Below, one piece after another: positions 11,127-22,597 of a DNA stretch of 64,000 bases. The stretch's first letter is position 1. Every line of letters begins with the position of its first letter. A program made the translations under genes and the position numbers. Under the pieces are notes generated by a model that did no database searches, had not been told where the DNA came from, and worked only from the letters and a program-made list of their open reading frames with translations. Source of the stretch: Liolophura sinensis (taxonomy: Eukaryota; Mollusca; Polyplacophora; Chitonida; Chitonidae); contig NC_088297.1 of assembly GCF_032854445.1 (NCBI RefSeq), positions 19,357,127 through 19,421,126 on the forward strand, given 5' to 3'.

Positions 11127-13061
11127 TGAGCAGGTACTGAAAAGATCTAAATGTTTCAATTCCATTGGTTCATTCCAACGACAGACGAACAACCACTGAA
11201 ATTTTTGGTGTAATGTAGGTGTTTTTAATCATTTATTTAATCAGTGCACGACTAAGGAATGAAAATCCAGTATTTTTAATATGTCTGCTTTTGAATACTT
11301 CTAGCCAAACATCAAAGAAAAACTCACAATTGTGTTATTAGGTTGTAAAATCGGTACTTACAAGTATGATAGTCAAAACGTGCAGTCCGTCAAAAGCCTT
11401 ATATAGAGAATTGACAACTATCCTTCCTCTTCACGACTTAGGCCATGTAGGAAATGTCTGAGAATTCGTGTAAACTGTTAGCCGTGGGCAAATTTTGATT
11501 TTCTTTCGAGAAACCAGTGGATCTACGCGTCGAAAGTAACATTCGTATACGACCCGACAACAAAGATAGACGTTCCAGCTTTTTTTCTCCAGATGAGAAC
11601 ACAAATGAGAAAAACATATCGGGAGACTTCGGGAATACAACTACGCACCTCGTTAATTAAAGACAATAAAGAGCGCAATTACCAGCGCTCATGTAAGCTC
11701 TCAAACCACCATAAAGTACCACACTGAAGGCAACAGTGAGTTTTAAAACTTTAATAGCAAAATCCATAAAAGTTTTACGGACACTTGATGAGCAGGGGCC
11801 ACATAGCGGTTTACGTTTGTACACCGCGTTTGAGTATAACACATTGTCTGAAACAATCGCTCTGGGCTAAAGAATGCCCCGGGGATCTCTTGAAACTATT
11901 TACAGCAAGATTTTTCCATCTGTGGAGAAAATGTTTTGATATTTACCTACTCCGCGGGGATAATCTTGCTAAATATGGAAAATTGCAAAGAAGCACCCCA
12001 GGTCCCCATCCAAAATGTAACCTGGGATAACGTTTCCATTTACTTCAGTCATTTCCTCTGTTAATGATCTATTCACGTGAAATAGGTAATAAGCTGTTAC
12101 AATGGATTGCCTCGTGGGATATTTTCTACAGCGAAGTAGTGATTTTGCGACCACTTTAGTTGTTATCAGCTAAATTTTCCAATAAATAAGAAATTTTCAA
12201 TCAAGGAGATTAATGGATATTTGGTTTTCACCGAGGGTTCCTTCACTGAAATGACCAGCGTACGATATGCAAGAAAACGAACCTGTCAAGAGTATCAATT
12301 TTTATAATGCATCGTGGAGATAAAGGTAAAGAAACTAAAAAGACCAGCGATTTGTTTATTAAACTCTCTTGAGTAAAAGATGTTTTAGAAGTTTTAGAAG
12401 AAATCATCAAACCAGATAGATAGAAAAGTGATTTAAATTCTTTTGGATTTTAGCGAACAGTGCAACTACTTATTTTATAAATTTACACAACGTGGTCCCA
12501 TAATCGGAATTTATGTCTTAGAGCGACGTGTCCTTAACCATAAAACACATCATAAAGTGCCCAAAACAAAACACTTGATGATCTAGAATGGTCATTACAC
12601 GTCTCGTGTATTGGTCGACGAAATTTAAATATGGCTCGTAGACTTTTATGTCGCATGTAGTCCAGATTTGTACAGCATGGCCTTCGGCTTTGAAAGCTCT
12701 TTGGCGTTCATTGATGACTAAATACTTCCATCTGCGCCGGACATTTTTGAAAGTTTATGTGGTCCTCGGGGAGACTGTACTTTGTTGCAAAGTCGAAGTG
12801 TCAGGAGGTAAATCTAATCTCTTTAGAGACCGTATGGTCTTTTACTGTACTCGTTTGATCACTAATTACGTTTAAGAGTAAAGGGAATCCAGGGAATCGT
12901 TTATTTCTTTCATTCCCCATGATTGAATTCTGGAACAAAATGTATTTGTGAATTTCACTTACGCGCTAGAACGACTGTTTGTTTTTAAGTCAGATGAGCT
13001 ATAATGATATCAGCGTTTTCAAATGATGACAGAAGAGACAATCAGTGTTATTTTATAGTGC
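11127..13061. other. Unassigned 1.9-kb stretch
   Basis: No family member is recognised. Short ORFs on both strands overlap one another (for example 11785-12030 plus and 11657-11842 minus) and carry no motif. I see nothing to report as a gene. Confidence 0.4.
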
Positions 13062-13117
13062 ACTGTTTTCAAGCTACTGTTTTTAAGCTACTGTTTTCAA
13101 GCTACTGTTTCATGCTT
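13062..13117. repeat. 14-bp minisatellite, four copies
   Basis: Four tandem copies of ACTGTTTTCAAGCT start at 13062, 13076, 13090 and 13104. The last is diverged. Confidence 0.85.
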
Positions 13118-13278
13118 ATTGGTTTCACTCCAATGTGTTCAGTTACCGTGTTCTTGTTACTTGTTTTTGTGTTACACTATATTAAATGTGATGAAAACAC
13201 AACATTTGAGTGACTCTAAAATGGTGACGTAAAAAAAATTATAATTAGCATCACTGTGTTGTGTTAAGGAATGGCGCT

Positions 13279-13510
13279 AAAGTAAGATCAGAGCAGCGAC
13301 GACAGTAACCGGTGAAATACGGCCTCTTCTCGGTTTAGCTCAGTCAGTGATTTATTCTGCCTGTTCATGTAAGCCTCTCTGAAACATTTACTTCAACAGT
13401 TAAAATAATACCCTATTTGAGGTAAATGGGCAAGGAGGATCATTTGCCAGCTATCACATTGTCGTCGATTCTCTGGTTTTACTCTCTTTACTGTACGTCT
13501 TTTCCTACGT
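13279..13510. repeat. MITE family A arms joined outer end to outer end
   Basis: A right arm (13279-13385, containing GAGCAGCGACGACAG and GGTGAAATACGGCCTC) is followed directly by a left arm (13391-13510, containing AATACCCTATTTGAGG and TGCCAGCTATCACATTGTCG). Normal elements have the two arms facing inward around a central region. Here the outer ends meet and both have lost the terminal TGCTTAAGTCATGG block. Confidence 0.6.
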
Positions 13511-14040
13511 ACGTTAACGTTATGGAAGTCAGTACTGTATTGTCATAGCGAACGATCACGTGTATGTAAAACTGTGTTCCCTACAAAAAACTGGGCCTTA
13601 GGCAGATAGGAAACCGTCATAGGACAAATGGTGATTACTGCTTGTTGTGATTTTGTCTCTTTTTCAGCGGCACAGGAAAACATTATTGTCAGAATTTGTA
13701 TAAGTCATGACTTACGTAGTGCACTAATACGTTTTACAAATATTGATGCATGACGGAAATTCGTGGGCTGCACAGCTACGATCTTTTACCCATTTCCCCT
13801 GCTGCATCAAGAAAAATGAAAGGTAATTTCTTTTTGTCAACCGCGAAGTCTTAAATTCGTGCTACGAATGTGGTGTTTCTTTTCACATAGTTACTATATA
13901 CCATTGTTGTGTCGTTACACAGGAGTTCCAAACAACTAGAAGAAAAAACACATTATTAACTTTAGTTTAGGTTTACATTTTTCTGGCACAGCGAAATTTT
14001 TAAAGCTGAAAATTAGGTGAGCCCACTCAGAGTACCTTCT
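13511..14040. other. Unassigned stretch
   Basis: Nothing recognised. Confidence 0.4.
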
Positions 14041-14130
14041 GTGGGACCTGTTGATCTAGACAGTTGACATGTTACTGTCAATTACGTCACTGATTCTGGA
14101 GTTACTGGTTTGAATCCCAGAGTGATCTCT
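14041..14130 (+). mobile_element. Possible tRNA-derived SINE head
   Basis: Contains TTGATCTAGACAGTTGACA as a possible A box and GGTTTGAATCCC as a good B box. No body of a known family follows. It could equally be a tRNA pseudogene. Confidence 0.3.
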
Positions 14131-15097
14131 ACATTTTTTTCAGCACTAGAGGCACTAGCGTACACTAGCGACATATGATGACACTGTTTTTAAACCACGT
14201 TCTATCATGCTTAAACCACGTTCTGACATTCGTATACCAGTCGTCAACCAAAATGGATGTTCGGGGTCTTCTAGGATATTTATGTGGATTTTGTACAGAC
14301 TGCATCATGTTATATAAACATGTTTTCTAAAGTTTTCATGTAATGGGCCTTTTTGTAAGACGACTGACTATGGATGCCAAATCGATCCCCGGCTTGGAAT
14401 TAAACCTGAAACTCACGAAAATTACGACATACAAGAATGAATAATAAAGGCGTTGACAATATTTCGTCCATACCATGGCGGACGGATAGAAGGATGTTGT
14501 CAAGGCGTTGTGGGGCACCTACTGCAAGCAACGCTGTTTCAATAATATTTTTGTTTTTCTGGTTAAGAATGATAATTGAATTTCTTTTCAAGGATATACA
14601 CACGGGAAGAATGAACAGTCCTCTTCACCCAATAGAGACAACCTCGTGGCCCCCTGGGGTATATTCGACGAGGCTTACTCTAACACGAGTTTGCCTAAGC
14701 TCTTTGATTGTGGCCCAGGAAAAGTGCAGATTCAAACGTTCAGTGCTACATTATTGGGAAACTCCTACCCCAAGGCGGTCACTTGGACGGAGTTATCGGA
14801 GAAAGGCGAAAACAGCTGGTAACTGTCACAAGCTTGTATCACTCAGAGATTTCCGCACTATTTGCACCTCTGTGCAAGCCATGCTGTTGGACTGTCAGGG
14901 CGCAAAGAACATTTAATCAATGGGGAATTGGCCGGTCGGCTGCACTTCGGCTCGACGGTAAGAACACGCAATGTTCGTGACCGTGGAGATGGTTTTGAAA
15001 TATGGATGGCAAGGTCAAAGGAAAGGGTTTTGCACTTTAAGCATTATGTCGGTAGGCAGCAGTGAAGCATTGTGCCTAATGCCATTATGTGTAGAGC
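14131..15097. other. Stretch holding the longest plus-strand ORF and the donor of a copied 47-bp block
   Basis: The ORF at 14437-14916 (159 codons) has no recognisable domain, and two other frames are also open over its second half, so I do not call it a gene. Positions 14826-14872 are identical to 15288-15334 inside the next SINE. Confidence 0.4.
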
Positions 15098-15110
15098 ACT
15101 GCCAGAAAGA

Positions 15111-15435
15111 TTTTTTTTTTTTTTTTTGATTGGTGTTTTACGCCGTACTCAAGAATATTTCACTTATACGACGGCGGCCAGCATTATGGTGGGTGGAAAC
15201 CGGGCAGAGCCCGGCGGAAACCCACGACCATCCGCAGGTTGCTGGCAGACCTTCCCACGTACGGCCGGAGAGGAAGCCAGCATGAACTCACAAGCTTGTA
15301 TCACTCAGAGATTTCCGCACTATTTGCACCTCTGCAAATGTTCATGTCTTGAACTCACAGCGACCGCATTGGTGAGAGGCTTCTGGGTCACTACGCTGCG
15401 CTAGCGCGCTAACCGACTGAGCCACGGAGGCCCCC
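15111..15435 (-). mobile_element. SINE family 1, full length with internal 47-bp foreign patch
   Basis: A complete copy in reverse orientation, from a T-rich tail to GAGCCACGGAGGCCCC, the 5' end of the tRNA-like head. It is flanked by a 13-bp target-site duplication ACTGCCAGAAAGA (15098-15110 and 15436-15448). Unlike other copies, the body between CCAGCATGA and TTGAACTCACAG is interrupted. The interruption includes 15288-15334, which matches 14826-14872 exactly. Confidence 0.95.
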
Positions 15436-15448
15436 ACTGCCAGAAAGA

Positions 15449-15977
15449 AGCTTCACGCTAGTACTATTCAAGCTCACACACCCATTCATGTTTTGGTGAC
15501 CGTCGATGTGACATGTTGGGAATGTTAGCATGTTAATCCTTCATTAACTTGCCAAACGCCCGTGGTTTTATCCCGCACATGCCGTTATCTCACACACTCC
15601 CATTTCCTCCAGCAATAAAAGTGAAATAAGTCAAAGTCTAGGTGTGGCGTGAAACAAGGGTCAGATAAATAGGCCGGTCAGTCATACTGAACTAACTCTG
15701 AATCAATTAGTCCGTTGTGCTAAGAATATAGACGGCACATAGTCGTGTAAAAAATCTTTTTGGTGTTTAATTACAGTACTCTGGAGTGTGTGCAAAAGAC
15801 AGACAAGCACCAACACTTCTACAACAAAAACCAACAAACCAGTCATAATTCGGTTGCCATAACATAAAGTTACTTAAATTACAGGTTAGTAATATAATAT
15901 TGGTGTATCCTTTTATGCGTAAGATGCAGTATGCTATAATGTCAATGTCAATTAAAAATTAAAATTAAATAAATACG
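15449..15977. other. Unassigned stretch
   Basis: Nothing recognised. Confidence 0.4.
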
Positions 15978-15992
15978 CATTAATGTTCAATA

Positions 15993-16257
15993 TTTATTTC
16001 TTTATTTGATTAGTGTTTTATGCCGTACTCAAGAATATTTCACTTATACCACGGGGCGGCCAGCATTATGGTGGGGGGAAACCGGGCAGAGCCCGGGGAA
16101 CCCACGACCACCCGCAGGCTGCTGGCAGACCTTCCCATATACGGCCGGAGAGGAAGCCAGCATGAGCTGGACTTGAACTCACAGCGACCGCACTGGTGAG
16201 AGACTCCTAGGTCATTACCCTGCGCTATTGCGCTAACCATCTAAGCCACGGAGGCCC
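15993..16257 (-). mobile_element. SINE family 1, full length
   Basis: A full copy in reverse orientation from tail (ATTTATTTCTTTATTTGATT) to head (AAGCCACGGAGGCCC). It is flanked by a perfect 15-bp target-site duplication CATTAATGTTCAATA (15978-15992 and 16258-16272). The perfect duplication suggests a comparatively recent insertion. Confidence 0.95.
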
Positions 16258-16272
16258 CATTAATGTTCAATA

Positions 16273-17535
16273 GGCAGGCACTAATAGCCAATACATACAA
16301 ATGTGAGTTAGTACCCAAGAAGTATCCATTAATACGCAAAAGGGATCCATTAAAAAGCACAAGAATTATTTACTCAAGCCATTTTGTTATTCAATTTAAA
16401 GCTAACAGTTAGACAGCTGTATAACTGAGACAAAATTGTATTTGTCACATTTAACTTATTTCTTTGTCGGATGCCAAACAAGCTGAGTTGTACACTATCT
16501 GGCTACATTTTAACTTAGATAACCCCGAAAAAAGACATGTTCCTATGCGTCACAAATAGTTCAGAGGTAAAATCCAATTAATGGATACCAAAATGTCTTC
16601 CCGCAGATTTTTGATCTTGATGGTTTTTTAGTTAGGTCTAAATCGAGATAAATGACCTTGTTTTGCTAACCGAAAATAAACACTTTCACTCCACTATGAG
16701 AAACTTTCTGCGCGCTGGAACGATTGTTTTGATTTGACATATAAACCTCAATTAATCATCACAGTGTTATAAACACCAAACTCTGAAATCATGCCGGCTA
16801 TGCATGCGCCATGGTATTTAAACCCTGTATTAATTATCTACCGAGAAACGGTTTCCATAAAGAAAAGCAAGCGACTGGGACCACTCGTCCCAAGGGCCTC
16901 TTTTTGTCCTTCGCGATATCGCAGTGGAACGCGACGGCGGTAAACTGCAGACAACATTATCGGTATAGAAAACTTATAAAATATATCGCCAATTACGGAC
17001 CTGTTATAGAAGAATATCCAATCCGGAGATTGTTCGCGGAGTGCCTGAGGTGAACTGTCCGGTATACCGGTAACGACGAGTGGCTTTGAGTCTCAGTTCT
17101 GAACAGAGAATTTCTCCGATAACGTGAAGATCTTGGTTTGCAAACGTGGGACAGGACGTAGCCTGGAGCAGATCCCATGTATCTGAGTAATCAACCGTGG
17201 ACTTTTCTCACGTTTCAAACCTGATAGACTGGGCTGGACACACTGAGATAAGAACGTAGATTTTGACTAAGTGGGATTACCACGTCGGATGATATAGCTT
17301 GCACTGGTAGGAAATAGGTTTTTACTGTTAAGAAGCGTGTGGGTGATAGGCTGGAAATTGACGAAAATGTCGACTTACCTTAAGTGTCCCAATACGACTG
17401 CTGGCCAACAATCAGAGAACATGGCCGTTAAATACGCTCTCTTCACATATCAAGGTTATATTTATAATCAGAAAAAAATCATGAAAAGAAATATTTAGTG
17501 TCTTTTTTGTGATATACCTGTTTGTCCAATGATAG
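16273..17535. other. Unassigned stretch that may hold an upstream exon
   Basis: An ORF from ATG at 16811 (GCCATGG context) reaches an AG|GTGAAC donor-like site after 17049, in a phase that would fit the exon at 17536. A different upstream frame with a GTAAAC donor near 16941 fits equally well, so neither is called. Confidence 0.25.
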
Positions 17536-17639
17536 TGTGGATTTCAAAGATATTTCTATTCATGGGGACAAAATATCGACTCACAAACCAAATCTCGGAC
17601 CGATTTCCTCTATCCATAAAAGTGACTGCCCATTTATAG
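17536..17639 (+). CDS. Candidate internal exon of an unrecognised protein
   Basis: The 104-bp segment is bounded by an acceptor-like T-rich tract ending AATGATAG and by a good donor, ATAG|GTAAGC. One frame is open throughout, encoding 34 full codons that begin VDFKDISIHG and end DCPFI, plus one base carried over. That leftover G joins the first two bases of the exon at 18142 to give an in-frame GGA codon. I recognise no domain. Splice-site agreement by eye can arise by chance, so this needs transcript support. The downstream intron would contain a copy of dispersed repeat B. Confidence 0.28.
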
Positions 17640-17679
17640 GTAAGCATCCTTGGTTACATGGCTTAGACGTATCCGTCCT

Positions 17680-17785
17680 AATTTCGTTCTTTACATACTT
17701 TCTTAGTTCTTTGGCGGTTGTGTTAAACGTTGTGTTCGGAATTTGTGACGCGGAACGTCCATTTTGCTTGATGGCTTATGTCTAG
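17680..17785 (+). repeat. Dispersed repeat B
   Basis: Contains CTTTCTTAGTTCTTTGGCGG, TGTGTTAAACGTTGTG, GGAACGTCCATTTTG and GATGGCT in the same order as the copies at 26885 and 55725. Confidence 0.6.
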
Positions 17786-18141
17786 ATCCAACAATCAGTC
17801 AATACGTGTATGCAATAATAACAAAAGACTAGCCAAATATTGATCAACCCGATCAATCAAGCAGCCAATCATTCGATTTATCAGTAAGTATTGAAACGAA
17901 GTAACAACCAGACAATCACGTCACTGGTACGTGTAAATACCCAATGGCAAACAGTATCATACATGTTTCCTCTGTTAAAAATACCCCTGTCCGTGAACAA
18001 CAGCCTGGAAAACACGGTTCCCTCCAGTCTCTAATCTTTGATTTAGTACGCGGAAATATAACCCCTGTTCATTCTTTTGCTGCATCAATGCGTCTGCGCA
18101 AAATCATTACCTTGGAGATTTTTTTGTCGTAAGTTTGACAG

Positions 18142-18338
18142 GAGTACGAATCGAAACTGACGGCACAGTTACCTGGATATTTGATATGGCTCAGGGGCAA
18201 TGGAAACAACGCGAATTGATTCCGTCGTCAATACACGTAGACTGGAATAACCAATGTCTGTCTCAAATTCTAGTCAGTCAATGCGGCCCTGGCTCGACGG
18301 ACGGAAACGTGCCACAATCGTGGTTCTGGTCTTTGTAA
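18142..18338 (+). CDS. Candidate terminal exon of an unrecognised tryptophan-rich protein
   Basis: Preceded by a T-rich tract ending TTTGACAG. The exon completes one codon, encodes about 64 residues and ends at TAA (18336-18338). The peptide begins VRIETDGTVTWIFDMAQGQW and ends PQSWFWSL. It has five tryptophans and two cysteines in a short length and no low complexity, which is unlike random AT-rich translation. Its phase matches the candidate exon at 17536-17639. An AATAAA sits at 18568-18573, just before a MITE. Family unknown; it might belong to a secreted or carbohydrate-binding protein, but that is a guess. Confidence 0.3.
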
Positions 18339-18581
18339 CGATATCGCGTTTCCAGGAAGACAGTAACCCGGAAATGCTGTACACTGTAACCTTACCTAAT
18401 TTAATCCCGGATCATATGTCTTAAACGGCATCATTGATAGCGCTAATCGTTCTCCTTTCTGTCTTTCTGGTATTTTTTCATGCGAAGCTTAGTAACCTAA
18501 TTCTATTGGACCTGTAGTCACCGTTCTTTGCAAATTTAAACTTGGAATTTCGGCTCCCGTGTCGTCTAATAAATTGCTGAG

Positions 18582-19210
18582 TTTTTAGCTAATTCTGCTT
18601 AAGTCATTGTACCAGTGGGAAATTGCTACTATTTATGCATTTACATAAACAGTTAGAAAAAAACCCTAAGGTAAATTGAAAAGAGGTCGTATTTCAAGGA
18701 TTAAGTCTGACCTTTCGCCGGCTATCACAGTGTCGTCGCTGCTCTTTCTTACTCTTTATGCTGTACGTCTTTAATTATATTTCTAAGCTGATTAAGGAAT
18801 GTAAGGATTTCTGTTTGGATGCCTAAATGGAGAATGCATCCACGAAAGCCAGAAAGCGACGCATTGTTACAAACAGGGACGAACTTCTCTTAATTTGACC
18901 TTTCCACAAATGGTTCATTGAAAAATTATCCGGTCCGCTTGATATTAATTTCTAACAGGGAAAGTCCTTAGGAGATTTGTCAGATTCGCGGTAAAGTAAG
19001 TGTACTAAAGAACAGATATAAAATAAACCCCAACATATAAAATGAAACCACGGCAGCGACAGCCGTGTGCTAGCTTAAGTAGCCATACGGCCTGTTGTGA
19101 ATTGACCTCAATTGTCAATTGACCAGTTACAATTTTATTCTAACTGTTCATATAAATGCTTAAGCATTACTAACTTACACATCATGGCATAAGCAGGATT
19201 AGGTAAAAAA
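18582..19210. mobile_element. MITE family A, complete element
   Basis: The left arm (about 18582-18790: CTAATTCTGCTTAAGTCATT, AAACCCTAAGGTAAATTGA, GGTCGTATTTCAAGG, TATCACAGTGTCGTCGCTGC) and the right arm (about 19025-19210) are imperfect reverse complements of about 190 bp each. They are separated by roughly 240 bp without an ORF. The total is about 629 bp. The long terminal inverted repeats, AT-rich ends and absence of coding sequence fit a nonautonomous DNA transposon. I could not settle the target-site duplication or the superfamily. Confidence 0.75.
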
Positions 19211-20557
19211 TATTCGGTGATGTTAATTGCAATTTGTTAGAGGTCACTTTAATCAGTTAGTCAACATACTGTATCATAACCACATTTGCACATGTGCAAA
19301 CACATTAAACACGTGCGAAGGACCAAACATTATTCATCTATTAGCTCAGTGCTGCTGAAACGATGAGATGATTAAAACATGGGCAAATTAAATATGTAAA
19401 GTAGAGCGCACAATCAAAGACGCTAACTTGGAAGGTACTATAACATTTTGACGTCAAAGTGTATAGATCTTTTAATTTCAGGTGAATCAGCAGATCTTCT
19501 CCGCGTACAGGTCTTTTAGATATCTTAAGCAGTAGGTAGTGTTTCTCAGTAAAGAGAAAGAAAGAGAACATCCGACTGTATACAAATTATCTCTTTACAT
19601 TAGAATACATATAAAGGTATATTGATTATGTGTGAATTGACACATGTTATTGTTAAGGTCTTTGTTTCCTACTTTTTTTTTCTCCGACTAATTAAAATCT
19701 TTTCGACTGCTTCTCTTGGCCTGAAACCGCCCTAAGTATTATTTCTAGACTTTCTTAAATCTATGGAAGTTTACAAAACCGGTTGTTTTAAAATGCAAAC
19801 TTGAATTATCCCGAAACGTTGATCATGCTCGACTCTTTTGTATATACAAATGTCAGCGTAATCGAGTAAACCATAACCCACAAAACAGATGCCTGGCAGA
19901 CAGCTCGCAATCTGAGATGGCTGGCATGGTATCCTACAGTGTTATTCTCGATTCACAAGCTCTCAAGTGTCCCCCAAATGAAATTGTTTCTTACCAAAAC
20001 TGACGGGTCAATAATTGGGCGGTGTGGAAATTAACTCTCTATTCTTGGTATTTGGGAAATCTGAATAGACTTGCTCAAATTAAAGGGTAATAGTCAATAT
20101 CTTATTAAATCATACTTTATATTCTGTTATTAAGAAGAAAGTTTTAGAAGGAAATTTAGAGCTAATTTGGTATGCTTCGAATATGTTTACCAGTGACAAA
20201 GTTTTAAAATTGAAATAAATCTCAAAGCATAATTTAAATAAGGTCGTGTGTAGTTTTTCTGTATTAGAGAATAACTTATTAAAGCACAGGACCACATAAA
20301 AGTGAGCATTGAAACTACCTATATTTATGTATCTTTTTACTTTATTTTTTTCACTAAAATAAATTGATAAATTTTACTACTTTCTTTTTAAATTTTTACA
20401 CGGAAACAAATGAATTTAAATATGTTGATTGTATGGATGTTTTTTGTACCACGTTGATAGTGATTTACGCCGGTGACGTCACGCAGTTATACACACGTTT
20501 ACATTCATTTCTTAATACTTTTCCCGTAAAGTGTACTCGTGTAACGAGTGCATTAAC
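19211..20557. other. Unassigned AT-rich stretch
   Basis: Nothing recognised. ORFs at 19341-19571 and 20110-20295 (both minus) are AT-driven. Confidence 0.4.
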
Positions 20558-20567
20558 ACCTGCTTTA

Positions 20568-20806
20568 CTTATTTGACTGGTGTTTTGCGCCGTAAGAATA
20601 ATTTACTTATCCGACGTTAGCCACATTATTGTGGAAAGAAACCGGGCAGATCCCGTGTTAAACCCATGACCATCCGCAAGTTTGCTAGCAGGCATTCCTA
20701 CATACGGCCGGAGAGGAAGCCAGCATGAGCTGGACTCGGACGCACAGCATTGGTGAGAGGCTCCTGATTCGTTGTGAGGGCTAACAACCTCGGCTACGGA
20801 GGCCCC
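20568..20806 (-). mobile_element. SINE family 1, full-length diverged copy
   Basis: Runs from tail (CTTATTTGACTGGTGTTTTG) through GGCCGGAGAGGAAGCCAGCA to the head (CGGCTACGGAGGCCCC). It is flanked by ACCTGCTTTA (20558-20567) and ACCTGCTTCA (20812-20821), a 10-bp target-site duplication with one mismatch. Many substitutions suggest an older copy. Confidence 0.9.
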
Positions 20807-20821
20807 GAAATACCTGCTTCA

Positions 20822-21927
20822 GAACCAGAAAATAGTCGCCGTGGCGTAAATGTATGCATCTGATTAACATGTTCCATAAAACCCACCAAACAATCAAAAT
20901 ATGTGACTGCATTTTACTCAGTGAATACAACCTAAAACAAAACGGATGAAGGTCTTTTCATTATTGTCTTCAATGGTCTTTGTTGTGGTACCTACTTTAT
21001 GTCTTCCCTTTGCTTCATCCTGACACCAGTTCAGTGGTCACTCATAACCAATGAATGCCTGATAAAACGTCAGGTGACAAATTTCCATGTGTCATACTGG
21101 ATGTCAAGACCAGCTACCCCACCGTCATCGTCACTGATTTATTTATTTCCTTTCGCTATATTAAATGTGACCTTAAACCGTTTTGTGCGTCCGGTATTAG
21201 GACAGATCGGGTAACGTTAGGGAATAAGTTGACTGACGCAGAGCCGATTGCTATCGGGCCGCTTTAATTTCGACGCCTTCTTGACGTGAAGTCGGATTAC
21301 ATCGGCTTTTCCTATATCGTGCTTTCATTCTGAAAACCCCGTATCTGATTTGTCGGATAACGACAGATCTTATTACCACGAGACGCATAGTAACCTCTTC
21401 ACACCGGACCCCCCGGAAAGAGATCAACGAGCTTTCTCCATCATATTTTGACGTGATAAAAAAAATTCATCGTGCAGGCTTTTAATACTGAGTGTTTTTT
21501 TCCCTAGTCGGGTATTTGTCATGCCGAGCGTACACGATTTTGCCCGACCACTTCACCCCCTGTCTCCCTCTGCACGCCCCCCCCCCCCGCGGGGTTGTCC
21601 ACCAAATGACGACTGTGTATTTTCTTGCTTCATTAAGTACATTCACATTTCATTGACCCTGGCAGAAATGACCAGGTTGCCAACACCGGGAACTGACCAT
21701 GGCCACTTGCTAATCAATCGCTAGAGGAGCACCAATAATTAGGTCAGTTTTTGGGCTGCTGAAAAGTGATTTTACGCCAGGGTTACCCCATTTGACGTCC
21801 TTCGTCAACTAGAGCGTCTTATCCCCGAGTATCACTTGCAACCACTTAATCAAAATATACGAAACAGTTGAGAAACGACAAAAAGTTTTCCCTGACACTT
21901 TCCAGTACTAACTCTTAAATAAACCTT
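20822..21927. other. Unassigned stretch with a C homopolymer
   Basis: A run of about 12 C lies near 21577-21589 within the ORF at 21521-21724. Overlapping ORFs at 20999-21267 have no domain. No other structure is seen. Confidence 0.4.
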
Positions 21928-21938
21928 CATCTTCTTCA

Positions 21939-22097
21939 GGGGCCTCCGTGGCTCAGTCGGTCAGCGTGCTAGCGCAGCGTAATGACTCAGGAGCCATTCA
22001 CCAATGCGGTCGGTTTCCACCCACCATAATGCTGGCTGCCGTCCTATAAGTGAAATATTCTTGAGAACGGCGTAAAACACCAATCAAATAAATAAAT
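21939..22097 (+). mobile_element. SINE family 1 with an internal deletion of the body
   Basis: Has an intact head (GGGGCCTCCGTGGCTCAGTC) and tail. The sequence jumps from ACCAATGCGGTC to GGTTTCCACCCACCATAATG and loses about 115 bp that other copies carry between those points. It is flanked by CATCTTCTTCA (21928-21938 and 22098-22108), an 11-bp target-site duplication. Confidence 0.92.
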
Positions 22098-22239
22098 CAT
22101 CTTCTTCATCAATTATTGCTGTTTCGCTATATCGATTATCGAGTGTCCAAACAATAATTTCATCACGAATTTGCTTGCATTGAAACCAGATTTATTATCA
22201 ATATCGATTATGTTAATCATTCAAGCATTTCTTTTGCAG

Positions 22240-22597
22240 AACAAGACGTGCAGTGTATGAAGAATGTATCCGTCAAAAACCAAACAAGAAATTCATCAAG
22301 GCATTACTTTTCGTGACTGCTTTCTTGACACCAGTATCGGCGAGATTCGATCACTTAACTTTATTATGTCAGGGTACACTTGTGTGCCACCAAAGATCGT
22401 TTAGCCAGCAACGTCCATTTACATTGCAACAATGTTTGCAATGTTTTACACAGTTGTGTAACCAGTCACGTTTCCACAAGCCGTTCTTGATCAAAGTCTG
22501 CCAGTTCAAAGCTCTGGGTTTTCAGTCATTGTTGGACCTTGAGTATGGCATGAGGTATATCACATATTGTGACAAGACTAAGAAACCGTGGTCTTAG
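22240..22597 (+). CDS. Candidate terminal exon, unrecognised
   Basis: Starts right after a good acceptor-like site, CATTTCTTTTGCAG|A, and stays open for 118 codons to TAG at 22595-22597. The peptide is cysteine-bearing (eight Cys), with a CLQC motif and the stretch FHKPFLIKVCQFKALGF. I know no family with this pattern. The minus strand of the same DNA is also partly open, with a cysteine-rich reading, so a decayed element on the other strand is an alternative. No upstream exon was found. Confidence 0.25.

Noticed and set aside
10932-11192. ORF with repeated TGGHD peptide
   Set aside because: The repetition is that of the 42-bp minisatellite; flanking codons show no gene features.
14437-14916. 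Longest plus-strand ORF (159 codons)
   Set aside because: No domain, no promoter or splice context, and two other forward frames are open over its second half. It also contains the 47-bp block that was copied elsewhere.
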